From Herbaspirillum sp. (lineage in GTDB: Bacteria > Pseudomonadota > Gammaproteobacteria > Burkholderiales > Burkholderiaceae_D): 64,000 nucleotides of DNA. Positions 16,718-26,196 of this stretch are shown here, piece after piece (the first letter of the stretch is position 1; every line of letters begins with the position of its first letter). The DNA is taken from positions 1 to 64,000 of the forward strand of contig JAQGLY010000074.1 of the NCBI GenBank assembly GCA_028292625.1, read 5' to 3'. The position numbers and the translations under genes were made by a program. The notes beneath the pieces were generated by a model, which worked only from the letters and a program-made list of their open reading frames with translations, was not told where the DNA came from and searched no databases.

Positions 16718-16799
16718 GGGTGAGTCTCCTGTTTTATCGTTGGAAGCAGCTCCGGGGCCAGCCGATTCAAGGCTACGCGACGACAGCCCGATCCCTGCC

Positions 16800-16813
16800 T
16801 TCCAAGCTTGGAA
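16800..16813. promoter_or_regulatory. LysR-type operator candidate (TTCCAAGCTTGGAA)
   Basis: A perfect 14-bp palindrome lies in the divergent region between the MFS gene and the LysR gene. Read as T-N11-A within dyad symmetry, it has exactly the form of a LysR-type recognition box. It is 83 bases from the MFS start and 92 from the LysR start, a normal place for activating the operon and repressing the regulator. Confidence 0.65.
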
Positions 16814-16904
16814 ATAGTAATATCGGGACGTACACAGTACAATCGCTCTCTCACGAACACAGCCGTCGTGGTTGACGATGGCGCCGATAGCAAGACCACC
16901 GGAC

Positions 16905-17801
16905 ATGCACATCGATATCGAATCGCTTCGGGTTTTCACGGCCGTCGTCGAGAAAGGCAGCTTCGCCGCCGCTTCGCAGGTGCTGCATCTGGCGCCCTCC
17001 GCGGCCAGCAAGCGAATTTCCGACCTTGAGCGCGACGCCGGCACCCCGCTTTTTTATCGCCACAGCCGTGGCGTACGGCCGACGCCGGCAGCGCATGCCC
17101 TCTATCGCCATGCCAGGCATATCTTCGAGCAATTGAGACAAATCGAGACCGAGCTCAGCGAATATACCGGCGGCATGCGCGGGCACGTCCGCCTGTCGGT
17201 GACGTTTACCGCAATGGTCCATTACCTCCCCGCAGACCTGCGCGATTTCACGGCCGCCAATCCCGAGATCAAGATCGAGATGGTCGAAAAAACCAGCGAT
17301 GCCGTCGTCAGGATGGTGGAAAACGGCGTGGTCGACTTCGGTATCTGCGCCACCACGGACTCATCCTTGCGCCTGACGCTGCTGCCGTATCGCGTGGACC
17401 GGCTGTTCCTGGTGGTGCCGGTGGACCATCCCTATGCCGGCCGCGACCGCATCCGCTTCGAAGAAACCCTGGATCTCGATTATGTGGGCATGCAGGAGGG
17501 CGCGTCGATTCATACGCTTTGCACGCGCGCGGCCGAAGCGGTCGGAAGGCGCATGAAACTCAGAATCCAGGTCACCAATTTCGAAGCCGTCCGCAACATG
17601 GTCGCCGCAGGGCTAGGTATCGGCATCCTCCCCGAAGTCGGCATTCCGCCGCATGAAAGCGGACGCCTGGCGAAAGTGTATCTCGATGAATCCTGGGCCG
17701 AGCGCCCCTTGCACATCGTCTGCCGGGACCTGGAAGGAATGGCCATGCCCGCGCGCCTGATGATCGATCGCCTGACACGCGCGGAATTTCCTGAGCGTTA
17801 A
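16905..17801 (+). CDS. LysR-family transcriptional regulator
   Basis: A 298-residue LysR protein with the N-terminal winged helix (IESLRVFTAVVEKGSFAAAS, then LAPSAASKRISDLERDAG) and a two-lobed substrate-binding domain. It is divergent from the MFS-leuC-leuD operon and is the likely activator of that operon in response to the imported acid. The family start fits ATG 16905; an ATG at 16878 adds nine residues and is also possible. The palindrome at 16800-16813 is its best operator candidate. Confidence 0.9.
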   Translation: MHIDIESLRVFTAVVEKGSFAAASQVLHLAPSAASKRISDLERDAGTPLFYRHSRGVRPTPAAHALYRHARHIFEQLRQIETELSEYTGGMRGHVRLSVTFTAMVHYLPADLRDFTAANPEIKIEMVEKTSDAVVRMVENGVVDFGICATTDSSLRLTLLPYRVDRLFLVVPVDHPYAGRDRIRFEETLDLDYVGMQEGASIHTLCTRAAEAVGRRMKLRIQVTNFEAVRNMVAAGLGIGILPEVGIPPHESGRLAKVYLDESWAERPLHIVCRDLEGMAMPARLMIDRLTRAEFPER

Positions 17802-17846
17802 ACTCTTGACGCCGCGCCGAAATTAACTGTCTAGTGACGCAGCAAA

Positions 17847-19358
17847 CTAACGCGCAGGCAACAAAATTGTCGCCTGCAAACCGCCTTCAGGATGATTCGC
17901 GAGCACCAGTTCGCCGCCATGCGCCTGTATGATGTTGCGCGCGATACCCAGCCCCAGGCCCATGCCGCCGGCGTTTTTCTCGCGGCCGTGCGGCAGGCGC
18001 AAATACGGTTGGTACAAACCGCCCAGCGCGTCTTCCGGCACCCCCGGGCCGTGATCGCGGATACAGATTTCCACCGTGTCGTTATCGACCATCGTATGGC
18101 GCCGCGTGCTGATTTCGACCTTTTCGCCGTAGTGCATGGCATTGTCGAACAGATTTCCGATCGCCCGCTTGAGCGCGAACGGCTTGGCCATCACGGTCAC
18201 ATCCGATGGCTCGAATGCGACGATCTGCCCGGCCATGCGCGCGTCGCGTATCATCCGTCCGATCAAGGCATCCAGTTTGACCTCGGTGCGATTTTCGTGA
18301 ATGTCGCTGTCCTTGACCGATTGCAAGGCGCCTTTGACCATCATGTCGAGTTCGTCCAGGTCGTCATGGAAACCGTTTCTCAAGGTTTCGTCGTCGAGCA
18401 ACTCGCTGCGCAATTTCAGGCGCGTGATCGGCGTGCGCAGATCGTGCGAAATGGAGACGAACAGGCGCTCGCGGTCTTCCAGATAGCGCTTTATCCGCTC
18501 GCGCATGGCGGTGAAGGCGCGCGCGGTCTTGACGAATTCCCGGCTGCCGGTTTCCGGCAACGCGGGCACCGTCTCGCCTTTGCCGAAAGCTTCCGCCGCA
18601 TCCGATAGGGCAGCCAGCGGCCGGGTGGTCCAGCGCACCACCAGAATCGACAGCAACAGAATGACCGCCAGCGACAAGCCCTGCAATACCAGACGATCGA
18701 CCGACAAGGGATTGCTGCTGTCGAGAAAATAGGGATTCGGCATCAGCGCGGCCAGATACAGCCATTGATCCGGTTCGATCTGCGCCTGGATCACCAGCAC
18801 CGGCGCCGGATTGGGTTGCGACAGCAGGATATGCTGCACCCACCTGTCGGGCAGATCCGCGATTTTCGAACCGTCGCCCGACACCACCAGTTCATCGGGC
18901 CATACAAACGCAAGACGGAATTCGGGCAGGAACGGCAGATCGTCCTTCAAGGTTTGCGCCGTCGTCGCGGTCGCGATATCGGCCAGCGAGTTGGCGGCGA
19001 TAGGCTGCACCGGTATCGCCCGCGAATTGGCGTTGACAAAAAACCGCGTGCCGCCCATTTCGCGCAATTGCTGGATCATGATCGGCCGGTAATTGGCCGG
19101 CAGGCTCATGAAGTAACGGATGGCGCCCGATGCGCTATGCGCCAGATGCTGCGCGGCGATGCGCGTTTCCCCCTCGGATTTGGTGCGCAACTGCGCGGCC
19201 CAGATCAGACCGCCCGCCAGCTGTGTCACGATCACGCCCAGCACCATCACGACCGACAGCCGGCCGAGCAAGGTATTGGGCAATACCCATGCCAGAAAAC
19301 GGGCCGTAATCCGTTTCAGTCGATGGACATCGGCGGCGGCGTCGGCAACGATGGGCAT
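17847..19358 (-). CDS. Sensor histidine kinase of a sugar two-component system
   Basis: A 503-residue membrane kinase. Two membrane helices (about 34-55 and 226-241) flank a periplasmic domain of about 170 residues. Then come HAMP (about 242-295), the phosphoacceptor box SHDLRTPITR with His305, the N box NAMHYG and glycine boxes DHGPGVP and GMGLGLGIA. The arrangement matches the GtrS/EnvZ group. Its gene starts seven bases after the response regulator and the operon begins with a sugar-binding protein, which could present ligand to the periplasmic domain. The GtrS-GltR system of Pseudomonas, which senses glucose-related ligands, is the closest known parallel. Confidence 0.9.
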   Translation of the reverse strand: MPIVADAAADVHRLKRITARFLAWVLPNTLLGRLSVVMVLGVIVTQLAGGLIWAAQLRTKSEGETRIAAQHLAHSASGAIRYFMSLPANYRPIMIQQLREMGGTRFFVNANSRAIPVQPIAANSLADIATATTAQTLKDDLPFLPEFRLAFVWPDELVVSGDGSKIADLPDRWVQHILLSQPNPAPVLVIQAQIEPDQWLYLAALMPNPYFLDSSNPLSVDRLVLQGLSLAVILLLSILVVRWTTRPLAALSDAAEAFGKGETVPALPETGSREFVKTARAFTAMRERIKRYLEDRERLFVSISHDLRTPITRLKLRSELLDDETLRNGFHDDLDELDMMVKGALQSVKDSDIHENRTEVKLDALIGRMIRDARMAGQIVAFEPSDVTVMAKPFALKRAIGNLFDNAMHYGEKVEISTRRHTMVDNDTVEICIRDHGPGVPEDALGGLYQPYLRLPHGREKNAGGMGLGLGIARNIIQAHGGELVLANHPEGGLQATILLPAR

Positions 19359-19365
19359 GGCCGGC

Positions 19366-20073
19366 TCACCCCTGCCCTGTGGTCACATCGGCGGAGAACA
19401 CGTAGCCGGCCCCGCGCACCGTCTTGATCAGATGCGGTTGCTTGCCGTCGTCGTTGAGACGCAAACGCAATTTGCTGATCTGCACGTCCAGCGAACGGTC
19501 CATCGGCCCGACATCGCGGCCGCGGGTTTCCTCGGCAAGGACATTGCGGTCGAGTATATCGCCGGCGTGTTCGACAAAATATTTCAGCAATTGGTAATCC
19601 AGGCCGGTCAGCGGCACCAGTTGCCCTGCACCGTCGTGCAAGGTGCGCTCCACCGCATCGAGCGTAAATCCGACAAAGCGGTAAAACCGGGGTGCGGCAT
19701 GGTCGATGCCGGTACGCCGATGGATCGCCTTGATCCGCGCCAGCAGCTCGCGCGGGCTGTAGGGTTTGGCGATATAGTCGTCCGCGCCCAGTTCGAGTCC
19801 CACCACCCTGTCGGTTTCATCGGAACTGGCGGTAAGCATGATGATCGGCACATTCGACTTGCGCCGCACGATCTTGCAAAGCGCAAAGCCGTCCGTATCC
19901 GGCAACATCACATCCAGGATCACCAGCGACAACTCAAGCGCATAGCGCTGAAATTCGGCCAGGAAGGCCGCGCCGTCGTGCGCCAGGCGCACCTCATATT
20001 GATTCTTTTCCAGATAAGCCTTGAGCAGCGTCCGGGTCTTCTGGTCATCGTCGACGATTAAAATTTTACGCAT
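19366..20073 (-). CDS. OmpR-family response regulator
   Basis: A 235-residue regulator. The receiver domain (residues 1 to about 120) has the acidic pair Asp8-Asp9, phosphoacceptor Asp54 (LVILDVMLPDTDG) and the conserved lysine in DDYIAKPYS. The C-terminal winged helix has DRNVLAEETRGRDVGPMDRS and ends LIKTVRGAGYVF, normal for OmpR/PhoB-type DNA-binding domains. It sits between the binding-protein gene (stop nine bases upstream) and the kinase gene. The N-terminal MRKILIVDD fixes the start. Confidence 0.93.
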   Translation of the reverse strand: MRKILIVDDDQKTRTLLKAYLEKNQYEVRLAHDGAAFLAEFQRYALELSLVILDVMLPDTDGFALCKIVRRKSNVPIIMLTASSDETDRVVGLELGADDYIAKPYSPRELLARIKAIHRRTGIDHAAPRFYRFVGFTLDAVERTLHDGAGQLVPLTGLDYQLLKYFVEHAGDILDRNVLAEETRGRDVGPMDRSLDVQISKLRLRLNDDGKQPHLIKTVRGAGYVFSADVTTGQG

Positions 20074-20081
20074 GGCATTGC

Positions 20082-21446
20082 CTACCTGACGGGTTTGGAC
20101 AAAGCGCGGGCCATCGCCACCAGACGCCGCTGGGCGTCGGCGGCGGAGATCCGGTCGTCGACAAAAAAGCGGCGGACTTCGGCCTCGATCGCATCCTTGA
20201 TGGTTTCGTCGGCCGCCATGCGATGCACCAGGCTGGGAACCTGGTACGCAGCGCCTTTGCTGAACGTCCGAAACGAATTGAGGGAACAACTATCCATTTT
20301 GCTCGTATCCGGCGTACGCCAGACCGGGATCGAGCCCTTGAAACGGTTGAAATCGCTCTGAGCGCCGGGCGACATGGCGATTTGCGCCAATGCCTCCTGG
20401 GCTGCCTGATGCGAATAATCGCCGGCGAACATGGCGAGCGTATCGACGCTGTACAAATGGTATTCGGCGCTGCCCGGCACCGCGGTACAGCCGAACTGCT
20501 GATCGGCCGCGAGACCCCAGGCGTTGAGTTCGCCCTTGACCCAGTCGCCCATGATCAGCATGGCCGCATCGCCGTCTGCCAGATCGTGCGTGACCTGCGT
20601 CCATTCGCGTTCGCGTACCGGCGCGGCCATCCATTGGCGCATGCCGCGAAAATGGACCAGCACCTGCATCAGGCGCGGATCGGCAAAGGCCTGCGGATCG
20701 ACATCGACAAACAACTGGCGGTAAAACGCAGGGCCGGTATCGGCCAGCACCATGGTTTCGAACAGCGTCGCCAATTGCCACGCTTGCGCGCTTTGCGCCA
20801 GCGGCGTGATGCCCGCTTGCCGGATGCGCTCGGCCACCTTCTCGAACTCGGCCCACGTGGTCGGCGCGGTCAATCCCAGGCGGGTAAAAATGGCCTGGTT
20901 GTAATACAGATTGTTGATGCGGTGAATGCCTAACGGCGCGGCCACGAAATGGCCGCTATTGTTAATCAGCGACCAGACGGTGGGAAACAGTAATTTCTTC
21001 CATCCGCCGGCGACATTATCGAGTTCCAGCAACAGCCCCAGATTGGCCCATTCTCCGAAAACGACGCCATTGAGTTGCGTGACTTCCGGCGCATGGCCGG
21101 CCAGCACCATGCTCTTCAACACTTTGCTGGCTCCGGTGCCGGCGCCGCCCGGGATGGCGATGTCGCTCCATTGGATATTTTGCTCGGCCAGTTTGTTGAT
21201 CAGCACGTCGACGGCCTTGCGTTCCCCGGCCGAGGTCCACCAGTGCAGGACCTGCAGCGAATCGGGCAACGGCGCGGGCGGCGCCGCCAACACGGACGGT
21301 GAAAACGCCACCAGGCAGGCGGCGGCCAGCAACGCCGGCGAGAGGGTCAGCCGTGTTTTCCTCCTGCCATTCCCGCCGGACGCGCCCAGCGCCTGCGGCG
21401 CGCCTTTCCACGCGGCAAATGAACCTATTTTTATCGTTTTGAACAT
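20082..21446 (-). CDS. Family 1 sugar-binding protein linked to a two-component system
   Basis: A 454-residue periplasmic binding protein related to the glucose/mannose-binding GtsA-type proteins (QVLHWWTSAGERKAVDVL, AVPGSAEYHLYSVDTLAMF, FKGSIPVWRTPDTSKMDSC). It has a long leader with a hydrophobic core ending SVLAAP. No permease or ATPase follows it; the next genes are the response regulator and the kinase. It is therefore likely to be the ligand-sensing partner of the kinase, although it could also serve the transporter transcribed in the other direction. The start codon is uncertain because the charged N-terminal stretch before the signal core is long. Confidence 0.85.
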   Translation of the reverse strand: MFKTIKIGSFAAWKGAPQALGASGGNGRRKTRLTLSPALLAAACLVAFSPSVLAAPPAPLPDSLQVLHWWTSAGERKAVDVLINKLAEQNIQWSDIAIPGGAGTGASKVLKSMVLAGHAPEVTQLNGVVFGEWANLGLLLELDNVAGGWKKLLFPTVWSLINNSGHFVAAPLGIHRINNLYYNQAIFTRLGLTAPTTWAEFEKVAERIRQAGITPLAQSAQAWQLATLFETMVLADTGPAFYRQLFVDVDPQAFADPRLMQVLVHFRGMRQWMAAPVREREWTQVTHDLADGDAAMLIMGDWVKGELNAWGLAADQQFGCTAVPGSAEYHLYSVDTLAMFAGDYSHQAAQEALAQIAMSPGAQSDFNRFKGSIPVWRTPDTSKMDSCSLNSFRTFSKGAAYQVPSLVHRMAADETIKDAIEAEVRRFFVDDRISAADAQRRLVAMARALSKPVR

Positions 21447-21836
21447 CCCCGCTTATCTCCGAATTCGCAAATGACTATAGCGTAATTTCCGGAGCGAACC
21501 CGCTAAAAATGCAAGGGATGCACGCATTTTTGTTAAGAAACGTAATCTTTCATTGCGTTATATGAGCCGCCACGAAAAATCCTTTCCCGCCCAATGCCGC
21601 CCGATGCCCGCTGAAACCCGGGATAGCGGGCCCGTCTTTGTAAAAAACGGTAAGGACCGCCCGCGCCTTAATATTTTTTCCCTTTATAAATCAATAACTT
21701 GATAACAAATTAGACCGCTCATTCGATAAATTGGCGTCACACGGACGGCAGTGCTACTGTCGCTTCGCTGCCGTAAAGAGGCTGGATTGCCTTAGCGAGC
21801 CGCGCTCCATTTCCAAAAATCAGAGGAGATCATTCG
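21447..21836. promoter_or_regulatory. Divergent promoter region between the sensing operon and the GlcNAc operon
   Basis: This 390-base non-coding region is AT-rich towards the GlcNAc side. It contains AAAAATGC (21505-21512) and GCATTTTT (21524-21531), a perfect 8-bp inverted repeat with an 11-base spacer, and AACGTAA/TTGCGTT (21539-21545 and 21553-21559, six of seven matching). Both are operator candidates, for the response regulator or for a GlcNAc repressor. No clear -35/-10 pair could be fixed. Confidence 0.45.
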
Positions 21837-23132
21837 ATGCAAACCGTTCGCCAAGTCCGCCCGTCCGCCCGCAAGTTTGCGCTGCGCGGCATCGCATTGG
21901 CCGCCAGCGCCGCCGTCCTGGCTTTAGCCACCGGCAGCGCCGCGCAAGCAGGCACGCTCACCATTGAAAGCTGGCGGGTCGACGATCTGGCATTGTGGCA
22001 GCAGGTATTGATTCCAGCCTTCCACGCCAAGAATCCCGGTATTACCGTCAAGTTCTCGCCGACCGCACCGACCGAATACGACTCCAGCCTGGCGGCGCGC
22101 ATGGCCGGCGGCACCGCCGGCGATATCGTCGCCTGCCGTCCGTTCGATGTCTCCCTGTCCCTGTACAACAAAGGCAACCTGGAAAAACTCGACGGCAAAC
22201 CGGGCATGGAAAACTTCCCAGCGGCGTCCAAGACCGCGTGGCAGACCGACGACGGCAAGGATACGTTCTGCATGCCTGTCGCCTCGGTGATGCACGGCTT
22301 CATGTACAACAAGAAGATTTTCAAGGAACTCAATCTGCAACCGCCGAAGACGGAAGCCGAATTCTTCAAGCTGCTCGATACCGTCAAAAGCAACGGCAAA
22401 TACACGCCGCTGGATCTGGGCACCGCCGAGCAGTGGGAAGCGCACCAGGTGGTCTTTACCGGCATAGGGCCGAATTACTGGAAGGGTGAAGAAGGCCGCC
22501 ATGCGCTGATCTCGGGCAAGGCCAAATTCACCGACCCGCCATTCGTCAAGACCTGGGAATACGAAGCCAAGCTCGGCAAGTACATGTCGCCGGGCGCCAG
22601 TTCGCAGTCCTATAGCGACAGCCAGAACCTGTTTGCGCTGGGCAAAGCCGCCGTCTATCCGGGCGGCTCCTGGGACATCGCCTACTTCAACGCCAACGCC
22701 AAATTCGAAATGGGCGCCTTTCCGCCGCCGGTGCCGAAAGAAGGCGATAGCTGCTACATCTCCGACCACAACGACATCGGACTGGGCGTGAACAAGAAAT
22801 CCAAGAACAAGGAAGACGCCTATAAATTCCTGGCATGGATCGGTTCCCAGGAGTTCGCCGACATCTACACCAACAAGGTGACCGGCTTTTTCTCGCTGTC
22901 GAACCATCTGATCACGGTCAAGGACCCGGTCGCCAAGCAAATGATCGACTGGCGCAAGTCTTGCAAATCGACGATCCGCGTCAATTCGCAAATCCTTAAC
23001 CGCGGCACGCCGAGCATGGAAAACGAAATGTGGAACGTCAATGCGCAGGTGTTGAATCAAAAAATGACGCCGAAGGAGGCTGCCGAAAAGATCCAGGCCG
23101 GTCTTGCCAAGTGGTACAAGCCGCAACAATAA
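21837..23132 (+). CDS. ABC sugar-binding protein, probably for N-acetylglucosamine or chitooligosaccharide
   Basis: A 431-residue periplasmic protein of the family 1 (MalE-like) sugar-binding group with a signal peptide ending near residue 38 (AQA before GTL). The first mature strand reads TLTIESWRVDDLALW and the hinge contains GKAAVYPGGSWDIAYF. It is the first gene of an operon with two permeases, an ATPase, a sugar kinase, NagA and a SIS deaminase, so the substrate is most likely GlcNAc or its short oligomers. GAGGAG before the ATG is a strong ribosome site. Confidence 0.88.
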   Translation: MQTVRQVRPSARKFALRGIALAASAAVLALATGSAAQAGTLTIESWRVDDLALWQQVLIPAFHAKNPGITVKFSPTAPTEYDSSLAARMAGGTAGDIVACRPFDVSLSLYNKGNLEKLDGKPGMENFPAASKTAWQTDDGKDTFCMPVASVMHGFMYNKKIFKELNLQPPKTEAEFFKLLDTVKSNGKYTPLDLGTAEQWEAHQVVFTGIGPNYWKGEEGRHALISGKAKFTDPPFVKTWEYEAKLGKYMSPGASSQSYSDSQNLFALGKAAVYPGGSWDIAYFNANAKFEMGAFPPPVPKEGDSCYISDHNDIGLGVNKKSKNKEDAYKFLAWIGSQEFADIYTNKVTGFFSLSNHLITVKDPVAKQMIDWRKSCKSTIRVNSQILNRGTPSMENEMWNVNAQVLNQKMTPKEAAEKIQAGLAKWYKPQQ

Positions 23133-23212
23133 ATCGTCAATCGAACCATTGGCGGCGCCGCCCGTGCCTTTGCATGCACGGGCGGTATCGACGGATTCAT
23201 TGAGGAGTGACC

Positions 23213-24127
23213 GTGAAAACAACTCGTCTCTGGTATATCGCCGCCTTCCTGGCGCCGGCGGTTCTTGTGTATTCCCTGTTCAGCGCACTGCCTTTGATCG
23301 ACACCCTGCGGCTGAGCCTGTACGCCACCGATGACGCCGGCGCGCACCGTTTTATCGGCCTGGGCAACTATCACACCATCCTGTTCGACTCCAGCTGGTC
23401 GGCCGCATTCTGGAATGCGATGTGGAACAACCTGAAATTTTTCATGATTCACATGTTGCTGCAAAACCCGATCGGTCTGCTGCTGGCCACGCTGTTCAGC
23501 CTCAAAGGCCTGCGCGGAGCGCGCACCTATCGCACCCTGATTTTCCTGCCGACCCTGCTGTCGGTGGTCATCATCGGCTTTATCTGGCAGTTGATTCTGT
23601 CGCCGCTGTGGGGCGTCGGCGAAAAATTGATGGGCCTGGTTGGCCTGCAGCAATTCTTCGGGCCCTGGCTGGGCCAGCCGTCCACCGCGCTGCTGACGAT
23701 TGCGTTGATTTCGGTCTGGCAATACATCGGCATTCCGATGATGTTGATCTACGCCGCCCTGCTGGCGGTGCCGGAAGAGATACTGGAAGCGGCGCACGCC
23801 GAAGGCGCCGGCGCGATGCGTATTTTCTGGCAGATCAAGCTGCCGCTGATTCTGCCCACGCTGGGCCTGGTGGTGATCCTGACGTTCGTCGCGAACTTCA
23901 ACGCCTTCGATTTGATCTATTCGGTCAAGGGCGCCCTGGCCGGACCGAACTATGCGACCGATCTGCTGGGCACGTTTTTCTACCGCACCTTTTTCGGCTA
24001 CCAGGCGCAGATCGGCGACGCCAATATGGGCGCCGCCGTCGCCACGCTGATGTTCCTGGTCATTCTGTGCGGCATCGGCGTATATTTTTATCTGGTGCAG
24101 CGCAAGCTGATCCGTTATGAACTGTAG
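23213..24127 (+). CDS. ABC sugar permease, MalF-type
   Basis: A 304-residue permease with six predicted helices and the EAA loop EAAHAEGAGAMRIFWQIKLP near residue 200. It pairs with the MalG-type protein that starts three bases after its stop. The second of two closely spaced GTG codons was chosen because GAGGAG lies five bases before it; an upstream in-frame GTG at 23207 overlaps the Shine-Dalgarno sequence. Confidence 0.9.
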   Translation: MKTTRLWYIAAFLAPAVLVYSLFSALPLIDTLRLSLYATDDAGAHRFIGLGNYHTILFDSSWSAAFWNAMWNNLKFFMIHMLLQNPIGLLLATLFSLKGLRGARTYRTLIFLPTLLSVVIIGFIWQLILSPLWGVGEKLMGLVGLQQFFGPWLGQPSTALLTIALISVWQYIGIPMMLIYAALLAVPEEILEAAHAEGAGAMRIFWQIKLPLILPTLGLVVILTFVANFNAFDLIYSVKGALAGPNYATDLLGTFFYRTFFGYQAQIGDANMGAAVATLMFLVILCGIGVYFYLVQRKLIRYEL

Positions 24128-24130
24128 ATC

Positions 24131-25027
24131 ATGACGACTTCCTCCTCCGATATCGCGTCATCGCCGCCGCGCCGCGCCGGCAGTCTCCATCGCGCCAGCC
24201 GGATGCACCGCATCGGACATCTGTGGGTGCACATCGTGCTCTGCCTGTATGCGGTCATCGCCTTGTTTCCGATCGTCCTGATCCTGATCAATTCGCTCAA
24301 GTCGCGCGATGCGATTTTCGACAACCCGCTTGCGTTCCCCAGCGTGGAGACCTTTTCGCTGATCGGCTTTCGCAAGGTGCTGACCAACACCAATTTTGCG
24401 CTGTTCTTCGGCAACAGCCTGGTGGTCACGATCGGTTCGCTGATCCTCATTGTGCTGTTCGGCGCCATGGCGGGCTGGGCGCTGTCGGAATACAAATTTC
24501 GCGGCAACCGGCTGATGACCTTGTTTCTTGCGATCGGTATCATGATTCCGATCCGCCTGGGCACCGTCTCCATTTTGCAACTGGTGGTGGCGCTCGACCT
24601 GATCAATACCCGTACCGCGCTGATCCTGGTGTATACCGCTCAGGGCCTGCCGCTGGCGATCATGATCCTGTCCGAATTCATCCGCCAGATCCCGTCGGAG
24701 CTGAAAGATGCCGCGCGTTGCGACGGCGTCGGCGAATTCAAGATCTTCTTTCAGATCATCCTGCCGCTGATCCGCCCCGCCATTGCCACGGTGGCGGTGT
24801 TTACGATGATTCCCGCGTGGAACGATCTCTGGTTCCCATTGATCCTGGCCCCTGGCGACACCACCAAAACGGTCACCCTCGGCGTCCAGCAGTTTATCGG
24901 GCAGTACGCCACCGACTGGAATTCGGTGCTGGCGGCGCTGTCGCTGGCGGTGATACCGATCCTGCTGCTGTACATGCTGTTTTCACGCCAACTGATTCGC
25001 GGGCTGACCTCCGGCGCGGTCAAGTAG
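24131..25027 (+). CDS. ABC sugar permease, MalG-type
   Basis: A 298-residue inner-membrane permease. The N-terminal 30 residues are cytoplasmic and basic, followed by six helices; the EAA loop is KDAARCDGVGEFKIFFQIILP. The conserved NSLKSRDAIFDNPLAFP segment early in the protein is typical of MalG relatives. It acts with the MalF-type partner and the ATPase encoded next in the operon. Confidence 0.9.
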   Translation: MTTSSSDIASSPPRRAGSLHRASRMHRIGHLWVHIVLCLYAVIALFPIVLILINSLKSRDAIFDNPLAFPSVETFSLIGFRKVLTNTNFALFFGNSLVVTIGSLILIVLFGAMAGWALSEYKFRGNRLMTLFLAIGIMIPIRLGTVSILQLVVALDLINTRTALILVYTAQGLPLAIMILSEFIRQIPSELKDAARCDGVGEFKIFFQIILPLIRPAIATVAVFTMIPAWNDLWFPLILAPGDTTKTVTLGVQQFIGQYATDWNSVLAALSLAVIPILLLYMLFSRQLIRGLTSGAVK

Positions 25028-25058
25028 TCGCCTCATTCATGCATAACGGACATTCGAT

Positions 25059-26186
25059 ATGGCAAGCGTAAGCATCAAAGACCTCAGAAAATCGTATGAC
25101 GGCAAGCAGGACGTGCTGGCGGGATTGAATCTGGACATCGAGGACGGCGAGTTCTGCGTGCTGGTCGGCCCTTCCGGCTGCGGTAAATCGACCTTGTTGC
25201 GCATGCTGTGCGGCCTGGAATCGATCACCGGCGGCGATCTGATCATCGGCGACCGGGTCGTCAACCACCTGCCGCCGGCGCAACGCGGCATCGCCATGGT
25301 GTTCCAGAGCTATGCCTTGTATCCGCATATGAACGTCTATAAAAACATGGCGTTCGGGCTCAAGATCGCGGGCGCCGACAAGGCGTCCATCGATGCCCGG
25401 ATCCGGCACGCCGCCGGCATCCTGAAGATCGATCACCTGCTCGACCGGCTGCCGCGCGAATTGTCCGGCGGCCAGCGCCAGCGCGTCGCCATCGGACGCG
25501 CCATCGTCCGCAAACCGAAATTGTTCCTGTTCGACGAACCGCTGTCGAACCTCGACGCGGCGCTGCGGGTGCAGACCCGTCTGGAAATCGCCAAGCTGCA
25601 CCGCCAGCTGGCGGCCACCATCGTTTATGTGACGCACGACCAGGTGGAAGCCATGACACTGGGCGACAAGATCGTTGTCATGCACGACGGCCGCATCCAG
25701 CAGACCGGCACCCCGCTGGCCTTGTATCAACACCCGCAAAACCTGTTTGTCGCCGGCTTCATCGGTTCGCCGAAAATGAACCTCATGCCGGGCAAGGTGA
25801 CGGCCATCGGCGCGCAGGCGATGTCGGTGGAGCTCGACGGCGGCTGGTCGGTACAGGCCAATGTCGCCGCCGGCGGCGTCCATGCGGGCGATACGGTCAC
25901 GGTGGGCCTGCGCGCCGAACACATACAGGAAAACGGACTGGCCTCGGAGACCTTCAACGGCATGGTCAACGTGGTCGAACATCTTGGCGAGGCCAATTAT
26001 ATTTATGTGACGCTGGACAGCGGCCAGGAGCTGGTGGTGCGCGGCGACGGCAACAATACGGTGCATGTCGGCGATCACGTCGGCCTGTCGGCCTCCAGCA
26101 GCGCGTTCCATGTGTTCGACGCCGGCGGACACGCCTTGCAACGGCTCAGGCCGGGCAATCTGGTGTCGTCGCGGCAAGCGGCATAA
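25059..26186 (+). CDS. ABC sugar transporter ATPase, MalK/UgpC family
   Basis: A 375-residue ATPase. Walker A GPSGCGKST is at residues 37-45, the signature is LSGGQRQRVAIGRAIV, Walker B is LFLFDEPLSNLDA and the switch histidine is in VTHDQVEAM. From about residue 240 there is the C-terminal OB-fold (TOBE) regulatory domain of MalK-type proteins, so it could also interact with regulators or the EIIA protein. In this operon it powers the GlcNAc-type importer. Confidence 0.92.
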   Translation: MASVSIKDLRKSYDGKQDVLAGLNLDIEDGEFCVLVGPSGCGKSTLLRMLCGLESITGGDLIIGDRVVNHLPPAQRGIAMVFQSYALYPHMNVYKNMAFGLKIAGADKASIDARIRHAAGILKIDHLLDRLPRELSGGQRQRVAIGRAIVRKPKLFLFDEPLSNLDAALRVQTRLEIAKLHRQLAATIVYVTHDQVEAMTLGDKIVVMHDGRIQQTGTPLALYQHPQNLFVAGFIGSPKMNLMPGKVTAIGAQAMSVELDGGWSVQANVAAGGVHAGDTVTVGLRAEHIQENGLASETFNGMVNVVEHLGEANYIYVTLDSGQELVVRGDGNNTVHVGDHVGLSASSSAFHVFDAGGHALQRLRPGNLVSSRQAA

Positions 26187-26196
26187 GGCATAAGCC

